From Salinicola avicenniae (GTDB lineage Bacteria; Pseudomonadota; Gammaproteobacteria; Pseudomonadales; Halomonadaceae): a DNA stretch of 64,000 nt. The stretch covers positions 735,947-799,946 of the forward strand of contig NZ_JAKQZC010000001.1 in the NCBI RefSeq assembly GCF_023736115.1, given 5' to 3'. The notes beneath the pieces were generated by a model that was not told the origin of the DNA, searched no databases, and worked only from the letters and a program-made list of their open reading frames with translations. Made by a program: the position numbers and the translations under genes. Positions 18,488-26,695 of this stretch are shown here, piece after piece (position 1 is the stretch's first letter; every line of letters begins with the position of its first letter).

Positions 18488-18846
18488 TCTCGCCACCGCC
18501 ATACAGGCGCTACGGGGCTTGATACCGAGCCGGTATCGCAGCGCCTCGTCGCGATCACGTATCCCGACGTCGGAGGCTGATTCTCGTCCGCGTCGCTGCC
18601 TGACGCGCTCTGGTGTAATCGATCTCTGGTTCAATCGATCTCCGATCTCGTCGGGCACTTCTTTCCGGTTCGCCTCTTGCACGCCTCTCGATGGCTCGCC
18701 GTTCCTCTGCCTCGGGTCGGCATGGGCTGCCGGGGTGATGCGTATCTTGCGCCCACGTTCTTTGGTCGTAGGGCGTCCTGAAGAGCGATTTTTCTCTTTC
18801 AAATTCAGTGCCTTGAATACCTTCGGCCAAAGTCGAAGAGGCGTTT
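18488..18846. other. Non-coding stretch before the TRAP operon
   Basis: About 360 bases after the terminator with no credible gene on either strand. The open frames here lack ribosome binding sites and resemble no family I know. A short direct repeat, AATCGATCTC, occurs twice near 18615-18650. No RNA was recognised. Confidence 0.5.
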
Positions 18847-18878
18847 TGTTGACTGTTAACAGTGATGCGGAATATTGC
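18847..18878 (+). promoter_or_regulatory. GntR operator and promoter of the TRAP operon
   Basis: TGTTGACTGTTAACA (18847-18861) is a one-mismatch copy of the TGTTAACNGTTAACA palindrome found at three other places in this region. It overlaps a plausible -35 box TTGACT (18849-18854), which has an 18-base spacer to TATTGC (18873-18878). A repressor bound here would block the dctP promoter. The GntR protein encoded at 23.9 kb is the likely binder. Confidence 0.65.
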
Positions 18879-18975
18879 TGTAAGGGTAGTCGGGAGCGCA
18901 GGCATGATTCGCCTGGACTATCCCGAACGCTTTCAACGGCGGCTAAACGCCGGTGCCACGGCAGGGGGAGCCAGC

Positions 18976-20052
18976 ATGAAGACATTCCGTTCACTTTCCA
19001 GACAAACACGACGCCAAAAGGCAGGTTTCGAAGCAGGCGAGATCGATTCGCTGCAGGCCACCACCTGGCGGCGGGCACTGGTCCTGGCCGTCGGTCTGAC
19101 GGCCGGGGTCGCGGTCAGCGGCGCCCAGGCGGCGCAAACGCTGGTGCTGGGGCATGGGGCTGCGCCGGGCAATCCGCGCTCGCTGGCAGCCGAACACATG
19201 GCGGATCTGGTCGAGCAGTACAGCGAAGGCGACCTCACGCTGCGCATCCAGGGCTCCGAGCAGCTCGGCTCCGATGTGCAGATGCTGCAGCAAACGCAAA
19301 GCGGCGCGATCGGACTGACCGCCAACAGTCAGGGGTCGCTGGCTTCCATCGTGCCCAAGGCCAATGTCTTCGGGCTGCCGTTCCTGTTCGATTCGCCGCA
19401 GGCCGCCTGGGAGGTCGTGGATGGTCCGGTCGGCGACGAAGTAGAGGCTCAGGCCGAGGAGCGCGGTCTGAAAGTGCTCGCCTGGTGGGATAACGGCTTG
19501 CGTCAGTTCACCAACAACGTGCGCCCGATCGAGAAGCCGGCAGATCTGGCCGGGCTGAAGATGCGGACCTCCCAGGATGCCGTGACCATCGACACCCTCG
19601 GCGAGCTGGGCGCCAACCCGACACCGATGGCGTTCGGCGAGCTCTATGTCGCGCTCAAGCAGGGCACAGTGGATGGCCAGGAGAATCCGGTGGTCAACAT
19701 CATGTCCTCGCATCTGGATGAGGTGCAGCAATACCTATCGCTCTCCGACTACCGCTACGAGACCACGCCGGTGGTGATCGGTATGCCGACCTGGCAGCGG
19801 TTGCCGGAGAAGGATCGCGAGGCGCTTCAGCGCGCCGCCCAGGAGTCCGCCGAGTTTCAGCGTCAGACGCTGATCGAGCAGACCGATGAGCTGCTGGCGC
19901 AGATCCGCGAAAGCGGCGCCATGGAGGTCAACAACGTGGATGCCGCCGCGTTCCGCGAGGCGACGCAGCCGGTCCTCGACACCTGGCAGGAGAAGCTGGG
20001 CGATATCGTCGAGCATGCGCGTCAGGCGGCCGACGAGGCCAACGCCCTCTGA
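18976..20052 (+). CDS. dctP: TRAP transporter substrate-binding protein, DctP family
   Basis: A 358-residue exported protein. An unusually long charged leader (about 30 residues) precedes the hydrophobic signal core and cleavage site (VSGAQAA near residue 54). The mature part shows DctP hallmarks: GHGAAPGNPRSLAAEHMADL, GSDVQMLQQTQSGAIGLTAN, and the carboxylate-binding arginine region LAGLKMRTSQDA followed by GELYVALKQGTVDGQENPV. A GGGGAG ribosome binding site supports ATG 18976. DctQ and DctM genes follow. The neighbouring isomerases and dehydrogenase suggest a sugar acid or polyol-derived ligand; this is inference. Confidence 0.92.
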   Translation: MKTFRSLSRQTRRQKAGFEAGEIDSLQATTWRRALVLAVGLTAGVAVSGAQAAQTLVLGHGAAPGNPRSLAAEHMADLVEQYSEGDLTLRIQGSEQLGSDVQMLQQTQSGAIGLTANSQGSLASIVPKANVFGLPFLFDSPQAAWEVVDGPVGDEVEAQAEERGLKVLAWWDNGLRQFTNNVRPIEKPADLAGLKMRTSQDAVTIDTLGELGANPTPMAFGELYVALKQGTVDGQENPVVNIMSSHLDEVQQYLSLSDYRYETTPVVIGMPTWQRLPEKDREALQRAAQESAEFQRQTLIEQTDELLAQIRESGAMEVNNVDAAAFREATQPVLDTWQEKLGDIVEHARQAADEANAL

Positions 20053-20118
20053 TCGCCGCGGGCCGGGCGGCAGCTCGGCCCGTCGGTCGCGCCGAGCGCC
20101 CAGTCGAAGGAGGCGACA

Positions 20119-20682
20119 ATGACCCAGGGGTATAGCGTGATGAACGACAGAGACGACGCCCGAGTGCCGAAACCGTCGCTGACGCGATGGCTCGCTCGCA
20201 GCCGCGAGCTCTTCTACTGGCTTGGCAGTGTGGTGGTGGTGACGACCACGCTGGTGATCGGTGCCACGTTGATGGCGGGTGTCGTCGTCCGCTACTTCCT
20301 GTCGGGGTCGCTCGCCTGGGGTAACGAGCTGCCGGTGATCCTGTTTCCCTGGCTGATCATGGGTGGCGTGGTCATGGCGGCGGCGCGGCATCAGCATCTC
20401 GGTGTGGATTTCTTCCTTCGCAAGCTGCCGCTGCGGGCGGCTCGCCTGCTGATGGTGCTGGTTCAGCTCATGGTGATGGCGCTGATGGCGCTGCTGATCC
20501 AGCAGTCTTTTGTGCTGTTGACCTATATGCAGTATCAGACGACGCCGGTGCTGGGCTGGTCGGCAACCTGGGCCTTCTACAGCTTGCCGCTGGGCGCACT
20601 CGGCGTACTGCTGCTGGCGCTGGTCGACCTCATTGGCTTGGCCAGCGGGGTCGAGTCGCCAGTCGAGGAGGAAGCCCCATGA
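20119..20682 (+). CDS. dctQ: TRAP transporter small permease subunit, DctQ family
   Basis: A 187-residue membrane protein with four predicted helices, the DctQ pattern. The conserved GNELPVILFPWLIMGGVVMA segment lies near residue 73, followed by HLGVDFF. AAGGAGG precedes the ATG at 20119. It overlaps dctM by four bases (ATGA), so the permease subunits are translationally coupled. DctQ and DctM together form the Na+-driven membrane part of the importer. Confidence 0.9.
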   Translation: MTQGYSVMNDRDDARVPKPSLTRWLARSRELFYWLGSVVVVTTTLVIGATLMAGVVVRYFLSGSLAWGNELPVILFPWLIMGGVVMAAARHQHLGVDFFLRKLPLRAARLLMVLVQLMVMALMALLIQQSFVLLTYMQYQTTPVLGWSATWAFYSLPLGALGVLLLALVDLIGLASGVESPVEEEAP

Positions 20683-21938
20683 CATTGATCGCCCTGCCGC
20701 TGTTCCTGCTGCTGCTGGCGCTGGCGCTGCCGATCGGTTACGCCCTGCTGGGCGCGAGCAGCATCGGGATTGCGCTGAGCGGCAGCTATCCGCTGTCGAT
20801 CGCCGCCCAGCGTTTCTTCGATGCCACCCAGAGCTCGCTGCTGCTGGCGATACCGTTCTTCATTCTGGCCGGCGAACTGCTGATCGCCGGGACGCTGGGG
20901 CAGCGCATCATTCACTTTGCCGGACTGCTGGTCGGTCGCGTGCGCGGTGCGCTGGGGCAGGTGAGCGTGGTGACCTCGATGCTGTTCGCGGGCGTTTCCG
21001 GATCGGCCGTGGCGGATGCGTCGGCGCTGGGCTCGGTGCTGATTCCGTGGCAGAAGCGCGAGGGCTATCCCGGCCCCTTCGCTGCGGCGGTCAACTCGGC
21101 GAGTTCGGTAATCGGCGTGATCATTCCGCCGTCGATTCCGCTGATCATCTATTCCAGCGTGGCGCAGGTGTCGGTTGGTACGCTCTTTCTGGCCGGCGTG
21201 ATCCCGGGGCTGATCTTCGGCGGTGCCAGCCTGATCGCGGTCTACCTGATCGCCCGTCGCGGCAACTATCCGCGCAGCGAGCAGCCCTTCTCGCTGGTGG
21301 CGGTGACGCGTGGCCTGCTCAGCTCACTGCCGGCGCTGCTGATGCCGGTGATCATTCTCGGGGCGCTGATCGGCGGCGTCGCCACGCCGACCGAGATCAG
21401 TGTCGTCGCGGTCTTTTACGCCCTGGTCGTCAGGCTCTGCTATCGCGACCTTTCGCCGCGCGGGCTGCTGGGCTCGGTGCTGAGTGCCGGACGGGCGACC
21501 GGTGCCGTGATGCTGCTGATCATGGCCTCCTCCGTGCTGGGCTGGATCATGACGGTGGACCAGCTGCCGTCGCGGCTGGTGGCTTTCGTCGACTCGCTGG
21601 GGTTGGCGGACGTGCTGATCATTCTGTTCATGAACCTGCTGATGCTGGTGGTCGGTGCGGTAATCGACATGACGCCGGCCATCCTGCTGCTGGCGCCGAT
21701 CATGATTCCGCTGGCCGAGTCGATCGACATGAGCCTGATCCAGCTCGGCATCATGATGGTGCTCAATCTGGCCATCGGCCTGTTCACGCCGCCGGTCGGC
21801 ACGACACTGTTCATCTCGTCGTCGATAGCCGGCGTGCGTATCGAGCAGACCGCCAGGGCACTGGTGCCGTTCTACCTGTTCGCGCTGCTGGTGCTGGTAC
21901 TGGTGAGCTACGTGCCGGCGCTCTTCCCGATGGGGTAA
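20679..21938 (+). CDS. dctM: TRAP transporter large permease subunit, DctM family
   Basis: A 419-residue polytopic protein of normal DctM length. Family segments include IPFFILAGELLIAG near residue 64, VSGSAVADASALGSVLIP near 106, NSASSVIGVIIPPSIPLIIY near 138, and NLAIGLFTPPVGTTLF near 365. It overlaps dctQ and ends 215 bases before the sugar-phosphate isomerase gene, with another GntR-type palindrome in between. Confidence 0.94.
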   Translation: MTLIALPLFLLLLALALPIGYALLGASSIGIALSGSYPLSIAAQRFFDATQSSLLLAIPFFILAGELLIAGTLGQRIIHFAGLLVGRVRGALGQVSVVTSMLFAGVSGSAVADASALGSVLIPWQKREGYPGPFAAAVNSASSVIGVIIPPSIPLIIYSSVAQVSVGTLFLAGVIPGLIFGGASLIAVYLIARRGNYPRSEQPFSLVAVTRGLLSSLPALLMPVIILGALIGGVATPTEISVVAVFYALVVRLCYRDLSPRGLLGSVLSAGRATGAVMLLIMASSVLGWIMTVDQLPSRLVAFVDSLGLADVLIILFMNLLMLVVGAVIDMTPAILLLAPIMIPLAESIDMSLIQLGIMMVLNLAIGLFTPPVGTTLFISSSIAGVRIEQTARALVPFYLFALLVLVLVSYVPALFPMG

Positions 21939-21996
21939 ACCCGAGGAGCCGGCGGCATGCCGGCGCTATCAGGCGTCGCGTCATGTCTCGATTTAT

Positions 21997-22011
21997 TGTT
22001 AACAGTCAACA
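21997..22011. promoter_or_regulatory. GntR-type operator before the isomerase-SDR operon
   Basis: TGTTAACAGTCAACA, flanked by T and A to give a 17-base near-perfect palindrome. It is the second copy of the motif seen at 18847, 24615 and 24693, and lies 143 bases before the isomerase start, between dctM and that gene. This suggests a separate promoter for the two downstream genes. Confidence 0.65.
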
Positions 22012-22153
22012 ATTAGGTGAGGTCGCGGGTTTGCCCGGTGTGGCGATGCGTGTGTCGTGAACCACGACGACGAACGACATCCCTGAATGAACGATTTTAA
22101 TGACCGCGCGGGAAAGGCGCCGAGCCGGCCCCGTCATCGATGGAGTTAACGCC

Positions 22154-23068
22154 ATGAGTACAGCATTGCCTTCGGCCGAGCGCCTACGTGCCATCGGCAT
22201 GTCGGTGAGTACCGCCGCCTGGGATGGTTATGACTGGCCCGAGATCCTCGACTCGATGCAGCGCCTGGGCATTGCCGACGTCGAGCTGGCCTTTATCAAG
22301 GGGTACGTCAGCGAATTCACCGATGCCGACCTCAACGATGCGCTGGCGCGACGGCTCGTCGACGAACTGGCCCGGCGCGGACAGCGCTGCACGGTGCTGT
22401 CCGCGCATATCGACCTGGGCGAGCCCGGGGCCGGCGAGAGCCTGGCGGTGCGCATCCGTTTCGCCGCCGCGCTGGGTGCGCGGTATCTGATCACCAACGC
22501 CGCGAGCCTGGCAGGGCGGGCGACTTTCGACCGCGATCTCGAAGGGATGATCGACGCGGCCCGCGCGGCCGGCGTGAAGCTACTGTTCGAGAACCCCGGC
22601 GACGGTCGCGACAACCTGATCAATGCGGCGGACGACCTCCCCGCCTTTCTGGCGCGGCTGGATCGCGCCGCCGCCGGCATCAACTACGACCCCGGCAACC
22701 TGATTTCCCATCGTCCGGCGCTGTCGCCGGAGGCGGATGCTCAGGCGGCGATCCCGCTGAGCGACCACCTGCATCTCAAGGCGGTCACGCGGGTCGCCGA
22801 CGGATACCGCTTCGAGGCGCTCGGCGAGGGCGATATCGACTATGCCCCGATCGTCGCCGCGCTGGCATCCCGAGCGCTGCCGTTCAGCCTCGAGCTACCT
22901 TTCCGGCTGCGCCGCGACACCCAGGCACAGCCCGACAAACTGGCCGAGCCACTGCCGCTCGAGGTGATCGAGAGCGGTGTCGCGGCATCGTTGCGCTTCA
23001 TGGCGCAGCATCATCCCGGCCTTCAGGCCAACGACCTTTCTACCCGCTCTGGAGAGACGCAATCATGA
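22154..23068 (+). CDS. TIM-barrel sugar-phosphate isomerase/epimerase (AP endonuclease 2 fold)
   Basis: A 304-residue protein of the xylose-isomerase-like TIM-barrel family. Metal-ligand segments are visible: LLFENPGDGRDN near residue 142, INYDPGN near 176, HLHLKAV near 206, and the C-terminal FSLELPF near 256. I chose ATG 22154 with GGAG 12 bases before; it overlaps the next gene by ATGA. EryC, the tetrulose-4-phosphate racemase of Brucella, has this fold, but so do many epimerases. In context it may isomerise a keto sugar or its phosphate made by the adjacent SDR. Confidence 0.8.
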   Translation: MSTALPSAERLRAIGMSVSTAAWDGYDWPEILDSMQRLGIADVELAFIKGYVSEFTDADLNDALARRLVDELARRGQRCTVLSAHIDLGEPGAGESLAVRIRFAAALGARYLITNAASLAGRATFDRDLEGMIDAARAAGVKLLFENPGDGRDNLINAADDLPAFLARLDRAAAGINYDPGNLISHRPALSPEADAQAAIPLSDHLHLKAVTRVADGYRFEALGEGDIDYAPIVAALASRALPFSLELPFRLRRDTQAQPDKLAEPLPLEVIESGVAASLRFMAQHHPGLQANDLSTRSGETQS

Positions 23069-23823
23069 ACGGACTGCTCGACAACAAGGTCTGCATCATT
23101 ACCGGTGGTGCCGGCCCGCGTGGCATCGGCAAGGCGACGGCGCGCCTGTTTCACGAACAGGGTGCCACGGTGGTGATCGCCGATCTGGATCTGGAACAGA
23201 GCCGGCAGGCCGCCGCCGACATCGGTGCCGAGCGAACGCTGGGCGTCGTTTGCGATGTCACTGACAAGGCCTCCTGCGAGGCGGCGGCGCAAGCCGTAAA
23301 AGACGCTTTTGGGCGGATCGACGTGTTGATCAACAATGCCGGCATTACCCAGCCGCTGAAAACGCTGGAGATCACGCCGGAAAACTACGAGCAGGTCACC
23401 GACGTGAGCCTGCGCGGCATGCTCTACATGTCGCAGGCGGTGCTGCCGTACATGGTCGAGCAGCAGGGCGGGGCGATCGCCAATACCTCCTCGGTGTCGG
23501 CACAGCGCGGCGGCGGTATCTTCGGCGGTCCGCACTACAGCGCCGCCAAGTCCGGCATGCTGGGGCTGTCGAAGGCGATGGCGCGAGAGTTCGGGGTGCA
23601 TAACATCCGCGTCAACTCGGTCACGCCGGGGCTGATCCAGACCGATATCAATGCCGGCAAGATCTCCGGCGAGATGCAGGAAAAAATTCTCGCCAATATT
23701 CCGCTCAACCGCCTGGGGGATGCTCAGGATGTGGCTCGCGGCTTCCTGTTCCTGGTCTCCGAGCTTTCTTCCTATACCACGGGCGCGGCGCTGGATATCA
23801 ACGGCGGCATGCATATGTACTGA
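23065..23823 (+). CDS. Short-chain dehydrogenase/reductase (SDR)
   Basis: A 252-residue classical SDR. The NAD(P)-binding loop is TGGAGPRGIGKATA near residue 13, two residues longer than the usual TGxxxGIG. The acidic DLDLEQ after strand 2 favours NAD(H). NNAGI, catalytic Ser in NTSSVSAQRG and the YSAAK tyrosine/lysine pair (near residue 159) are present. It overlaps the isomerase gene and probably oxidises a sugar or polyol brought in by the TRAP system. The substrate cannot be read from the sequence. Confidence 0.9.
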   Translation: MNGLLDNKVCIITGGAGPRGIGKATARLFHEQGATVVIADLDLEQSRQAAADIGAERTLGVVCDVTDKASCEAAAQAVKDAFGRIDVLINNAGITQPLKTLEITPENYEQVTDVSLRGMLYMSQAVLPYMVEQQGGAIANTSSVSAQRGGGIFGGPHYSAAKSGMLGLSKAMAREFGVHNIRVNSVTPGLIQTDINAGKISGEMQEKILANIPLNRLGDAQDVARGFLFLVSELSSYTTGAALDINGGMHMY

Positions 23824-23903
23824 TGCCGAACAGCCGTGCGTCGGGCGGTTGTCTTGCGGCGGGTCGATCTCGGTCACCCGGGTAACGTTGTCGTGACGCG
23901 GAC

Positions 23904-24569
23904 CTACGAGTCCGCGTCCGACGTTTCGTAAGCCGAGACCAGTCTGGCGACCGCTTCTCGCATATGTCGCTGGAGTTCGTCCTCGATCTCGCCGGGGTCT
24001 CCTCGTTCGAGCGTATCGACGATGAGGTGGTGGCGGTCGGCGGACATGTTGCGCAGCGCGCGATCGAGACCGGCCTGCATCACCGAGATGCGGATGGCGC
24101 CCTCGAGCGACAGCCAGGTGGTCAGCAGTGCCGGATTGCCGCTCTGTTCGCACAGGGTGCGGTGAAAATCGAGATCGGCTTCGATCTGTTCGCCAAGATC
24201 CCCCTCGACGCGCTGCAGCCGTGCCAGCGCCTCGCGCAGGTGCGCTAGGCGCTGGGCGTGGTCCGGCTGTGCCCGCAGCCGCTGGGCCGCCAGCACCTCG
24301 AGCGCCGTGCGCACTTCATAGATGTGTCCCAGTTCGGCCTTGTCGATGGCTCTCACGCTGAGCTGCCCGCGCGGGCCGGCCACGAGCAAGCCTTCCTGCT
24401 CAAGGCGGCGCATCGCTTCCCGCAGGGTGCCTCGACTGACGCCGAAGGCTTCCGAAAGCTCCGTCTCGACCAGGTGTTGGCCGCTGTGCAGCTGGCCGGA
24501 CGTGATCGCGGCGCGTAGCCCATCCAGGCACTGGTCGCGCAGGGTCGTGCGTTTCAGGTTACGAATCAT
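23904..24569 (-). CDS. GntR-family regulator, FadR subfamily (FCD domain)
   Basis: A 221-residue repressor. Residues 1-70 hold the winged helix-turn-helix (LVETELSEAFGVSRGTLREA, then LEQEGLLVAGPRGQLSV). The rest is an FCD ligand domain with the metal-binding DLDFHRTLCEQSGNP histidine near residue 133 and later histidines in DRHHLIVDTLE. It converges on the SDR gene and is divergent from the zinc dehydrogenase gene. Four TGTTAACNGTTAACA-like palindromes lie before its own gene and the dctP and isomerase operons, so it probably controls all of them. Confidence 0.88.
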   Translation of the reverse strand: MIRNLKRTTLRDQCLDGLRAAITSGQLHSGQHLVETELSEAFGVSRGTLREAMRRLEQEGLLVAGPRGQLSVRAIDKAELGHIYEVRTALEVLAAQRLRAQPDHAQRLAHLREALARLQRVEGDLGEQIEADLDFHRTLCEQSGNPALLTTWLSLEGAIRISVMQAGLDRALRNMSADRHHLIVDTLERGDPGEIEDELQRHMREAVARLVSAYETSDADS

Positions 24570-24614
24570 GGAGGGCTCATCGTTTGGGCTCAGGAGTGAA
24601 TATTCGAGTTTGTT

Positions 24615-24629
24615 TGTAAACTGTCAACA
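24615..24629. promoter_or_regulatory. GntR-type operator in the gntR / dehydrogenase gap (copy 3)
   Basis: TGTAAACTGTCAACA, a two-mismatch form of the same palindrome, lies 46 bases upstream of the gntR start. This is the right place for autoregulation of the minus-strand gntR gene. Confidence 0.6.
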
Positions 24630-24692
24630 GCGACTCGTAAATGAACAAATGTTCTATTCGCGTTCAGAAAGCACAGGGCGATTTGACTCTAA

Positions 24693-24707
24693 TGTTAACA
24701 GTTAACA
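24693..24707. promoter_or_regulatory. GntR-type operator, perfect copy (copy 4)
   Basis: TGTTAACAGTTAACA, extended to the perfect 19-base palindrome AATGTTAACAGTTAACATT (24691-24709). It is the best match of the four and lies 124 bases from gntR and 194 bases from the zinc dehydrogenase start. The following 100 bases are very AT-rich, unlike the rest of the window, which suits a strong promoter. Confidence 0.7.
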
Positions 24708-24900
24708 TTAAATATCGCCGAATAACTTTAGTCGCAATATCCTGGGCAGTTGGGTTTTTATATTTTTTAAAACAATGATTTATTTTTGTTTACCTAAAGT
24801 ATGAGGCGTCGTTTTTCCGTGGAGTGTTGAAGTTGTCCGGGCGGTGGGGCTAAAAACATATGAACTTCAAATGAGCATGTGTTTGCTTCCGGAGACTCTC

Positions 24901-26013
24901 ATGGCCGAATCTACCACCGCGTCCCCCCAAACCGCCGCTACCGGCGACATCCCGCGCACGATGAAAGCTGTGGTCGCTTACGCCCCCGGTGACTATCGCT
25001 ACGAGGAGGTTCCCGTTCCCGAGATCGATGACAAGGAAATTCTGGTCAAGGTCGAGGGATGCGGCATCTGCGCCGGCGATATCAAGTCTTACGACGGCGC
25101 CCCCAGCTTCTGGGGCGACGAGACACAACCGGCTTATATCAAGGCGCCGATGATTCCCGGCCACGAGTTTATCGGCCGGGTGGTCAAGGTCGGCGCGGCG
25201 GTCGAAGGCTACCAGCCCGGGGATCGAGTCATCTCCGAGCAGATCGTGCCGTGCTGGGAGTGCCGCTTCTGCGGGCGCGGACAGTACTGGATGTGCGAGA
25301 AGCACGACCTCTACGGCTTTCAGAACAACGTCAATGGCGGCATGGCCGAGTACATGAAGTTCACCAAGGAGGCGATCAACTACCACGTGCCGGAAGAGCT
25401 GCCGCTGGAGAAGGCGATTCTGATCGAGCCGTACGCCTGTTCGCTGCACGCGGTGCAGCGCGCGAAGATCGAACTCGGCGACGTGGTGGTGCTCTCCGGT
25501 GCGGGCACGCTGGGCCTCGGCATGGTCGGCGCGGCGAAGAAGGCCGGCGCCGAGAAGCTGATCGTGCTCGATCTGTTCGACGATCGGCTGGCGCTGGCCG
25601 AGCAGTTCGGTGCCGATCTGACCCTCAATCCGAAACGTGACGATGTGGTGTCGATCATCAAGGAGATGACCGGCGGCTATGGCTGCGACGTCTACATCGA
25701 GGCGACCGGTCACCCGACCTCGGTCGAGCAGGGACTGTCGATGATTCGCAAGCTCGGCCGCTTTGTCGAGTTCAGCGTGTTCAAGGACCCGGTCAGTGTC
25801 GACTGGAGCATCATCTCCGACCGCAAGGAGCTCGATGTGCTCGGCTCGCATCTTGGCCCTTACTGCTATCCGCTGGTCATCGAAGGCATCCGTAACGGTG
25901 ACTTCCCCACCGACGGCGTGGTGACTCACCAGTTGCCGCTGGAGAAGTACGAGGAGGGCTTCGAGCTCATGAAGCACGGGGCGAAGTCGCTGAAGATCGT
26001 GCTGATTCCCTGA
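24901..26013 (+). CDS. Zinc-dependent polyol dehydrogenase, MDR family (erythritol/L-threitol dehydrogenase-like)
   Basis: A 370-residue medium-chain dehydrogenase. The catalytic zinc site is CGICAGDIKSYDG and GHEF; the structural zinc cysteines are in PCWECRFCGRGQYWMC; the NAD fold is GAGTLGLGMVGAAKKAG, with an acidic LDLFDD after strand 2 favouring NAD. I chose ATG 24901, preceded by CCGGAG; an upstream start would add an unlike leader. It heads an operon with a DUF2291 protein and a sugar ABC importer. The closest known type is the EltD tetritol dehydrogenase of mycobacteria, which makes erythrulose. A paralogue lies at 30.8 kb. Confidence 0.82.
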   Translation: MAESTTASPQTAATGDIPRTMKAVVAYAPGDYRYEEVPVPEIDDKEILVKVEGCGICAGDIKSYDGAPSFWGDETQPAYIKAPMIPGHEFIGRVVKVGAAVEGYQPGDRVISEQIVPCWECRFCGRGQYWMCEKHDLYGFQNNVNGGMAEYMKFTKEAINYHVPEELPLEKAILIEPYACSLHAVQRAKIELGDVVVLSGAGTLGLGMVGAAKKAGAEKLIVLDLFDDRLALAEQFGADLTLNPKRDDVVSIIKEMTGGYGCDVYIEATGHPTSVEQGLSMIRKLGRFVEFSVFKDPVSVDWSIISDRKELDVLGSHLGPYCYPLVIEGIRNGDFPTDGVVTHQLPLEKYEEGFELMKHGAKSLKIVLIP

Positions 26014-26044
26014 ACCGAACCGCCGTGCGAAGAGGAGGCCTGAC

Positions 26045-26695
26045 ATGAGTGCAACCGTCGCCAGCCGGCCGATATCCCCCGGCAAGTCGCGCCGACGTCT
26101 GATCCTCGGCGTCGTCGCGGTCGCGGTCATTGCCGCGATGGCCTGGGATACCACGGTGGTCGAGATCGGCACCGAAGCGGAACTGGCCGGGGGCTTCTCG
26201 GCCGACACCTACGGCAGCGAACACTTTCCTGCCATTCGCGAGAGCATCGAGGCGCGTGCCGTGCCCGCCGAGGAACTGGCGGCGGCGGTGCTAGAGGATG
26301 CGACCGCTGCCGGTCAGCAGTATGGCGTCGGCGACGGCTTCGGGCCGGTGGTGCCGGTGACGTTCACCGGCACGCTCGGTGAGGCGCGCTCCGGCGTCTA
26401 CACGGTGGCTGTCGAGGGCGTGCCCGACGACATCGGCGTGCGCCTGCAGACGGGGCCGGCGATCAACGGGACCGATCTGCGCGATGCCACCGGCGAGATC
26501 GCCTTCAGCCAGTTCACCAACCAGATCGAATACCAGAACGCGGGCGCTTCGATCAACGATGCCATGAAGCAGGCCGTGCTGGCCGATCTCGATACCGCCA
26601 GCCTGAGTGGCGAGACGGTGAAGGTAACGGGCGTGTTCAAACTGATCAATCCCAAGAACTGGCTGGTGACGCCGGTCCGGCTGGAGGTGCAGTGA
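26045..26695 (+). CDS. DUF2291 family periplasmic/membrane-anchored protein
   Basis: A 216-residue protein with one N-terminal hydrophobic helix (LILGVVAVAVIAAMAW, residues 20-35) and a soluble outer domain ending in NPKNWLVTPVRLEVQ. The family is known mainly from its place beside sugar and polyol ABC transporters, including rhizobial erythritol loci; its role in uptake is unproven. No lipobox cysteine is present, so the helix may be an uncleaved anchor. Its stop overlaps the start of the ABC ATPase gene by one base. Confidence 0.8.
   Translation: MSATVASRPISPGKSRRRLILGVVAVAVIAAMAWDTTVVEIGTEAELAGGFSADTYGSEHFPAIRESIEARAVPAEELAAAVLEDATAAGQQYGVGDGFGPVVPVTFTGTLGEARSGVYTVAVEGVPDDIGVRLQTGPAINGTDLRDATGEIAFSQFTNQIEYQNAGASINDAMKQAVLADLDTASLSGETVKVTGVFKLINPKNWLVTPVRLEVQ

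Noticed and set aside
18485..19078. Minus-strand gene between the rpiB-like gene and dctP
   Set aside because: The frame runs antisense into dctP and crosses the operator and terminator; it has no start signal and no known family.
23895..23918. Hairpin GACGCGGAC/GTCCGCGTC at the end of gntR as a terminator
   Set aside because: It overlaps the last codons of the gene and no T run follows on either strand.
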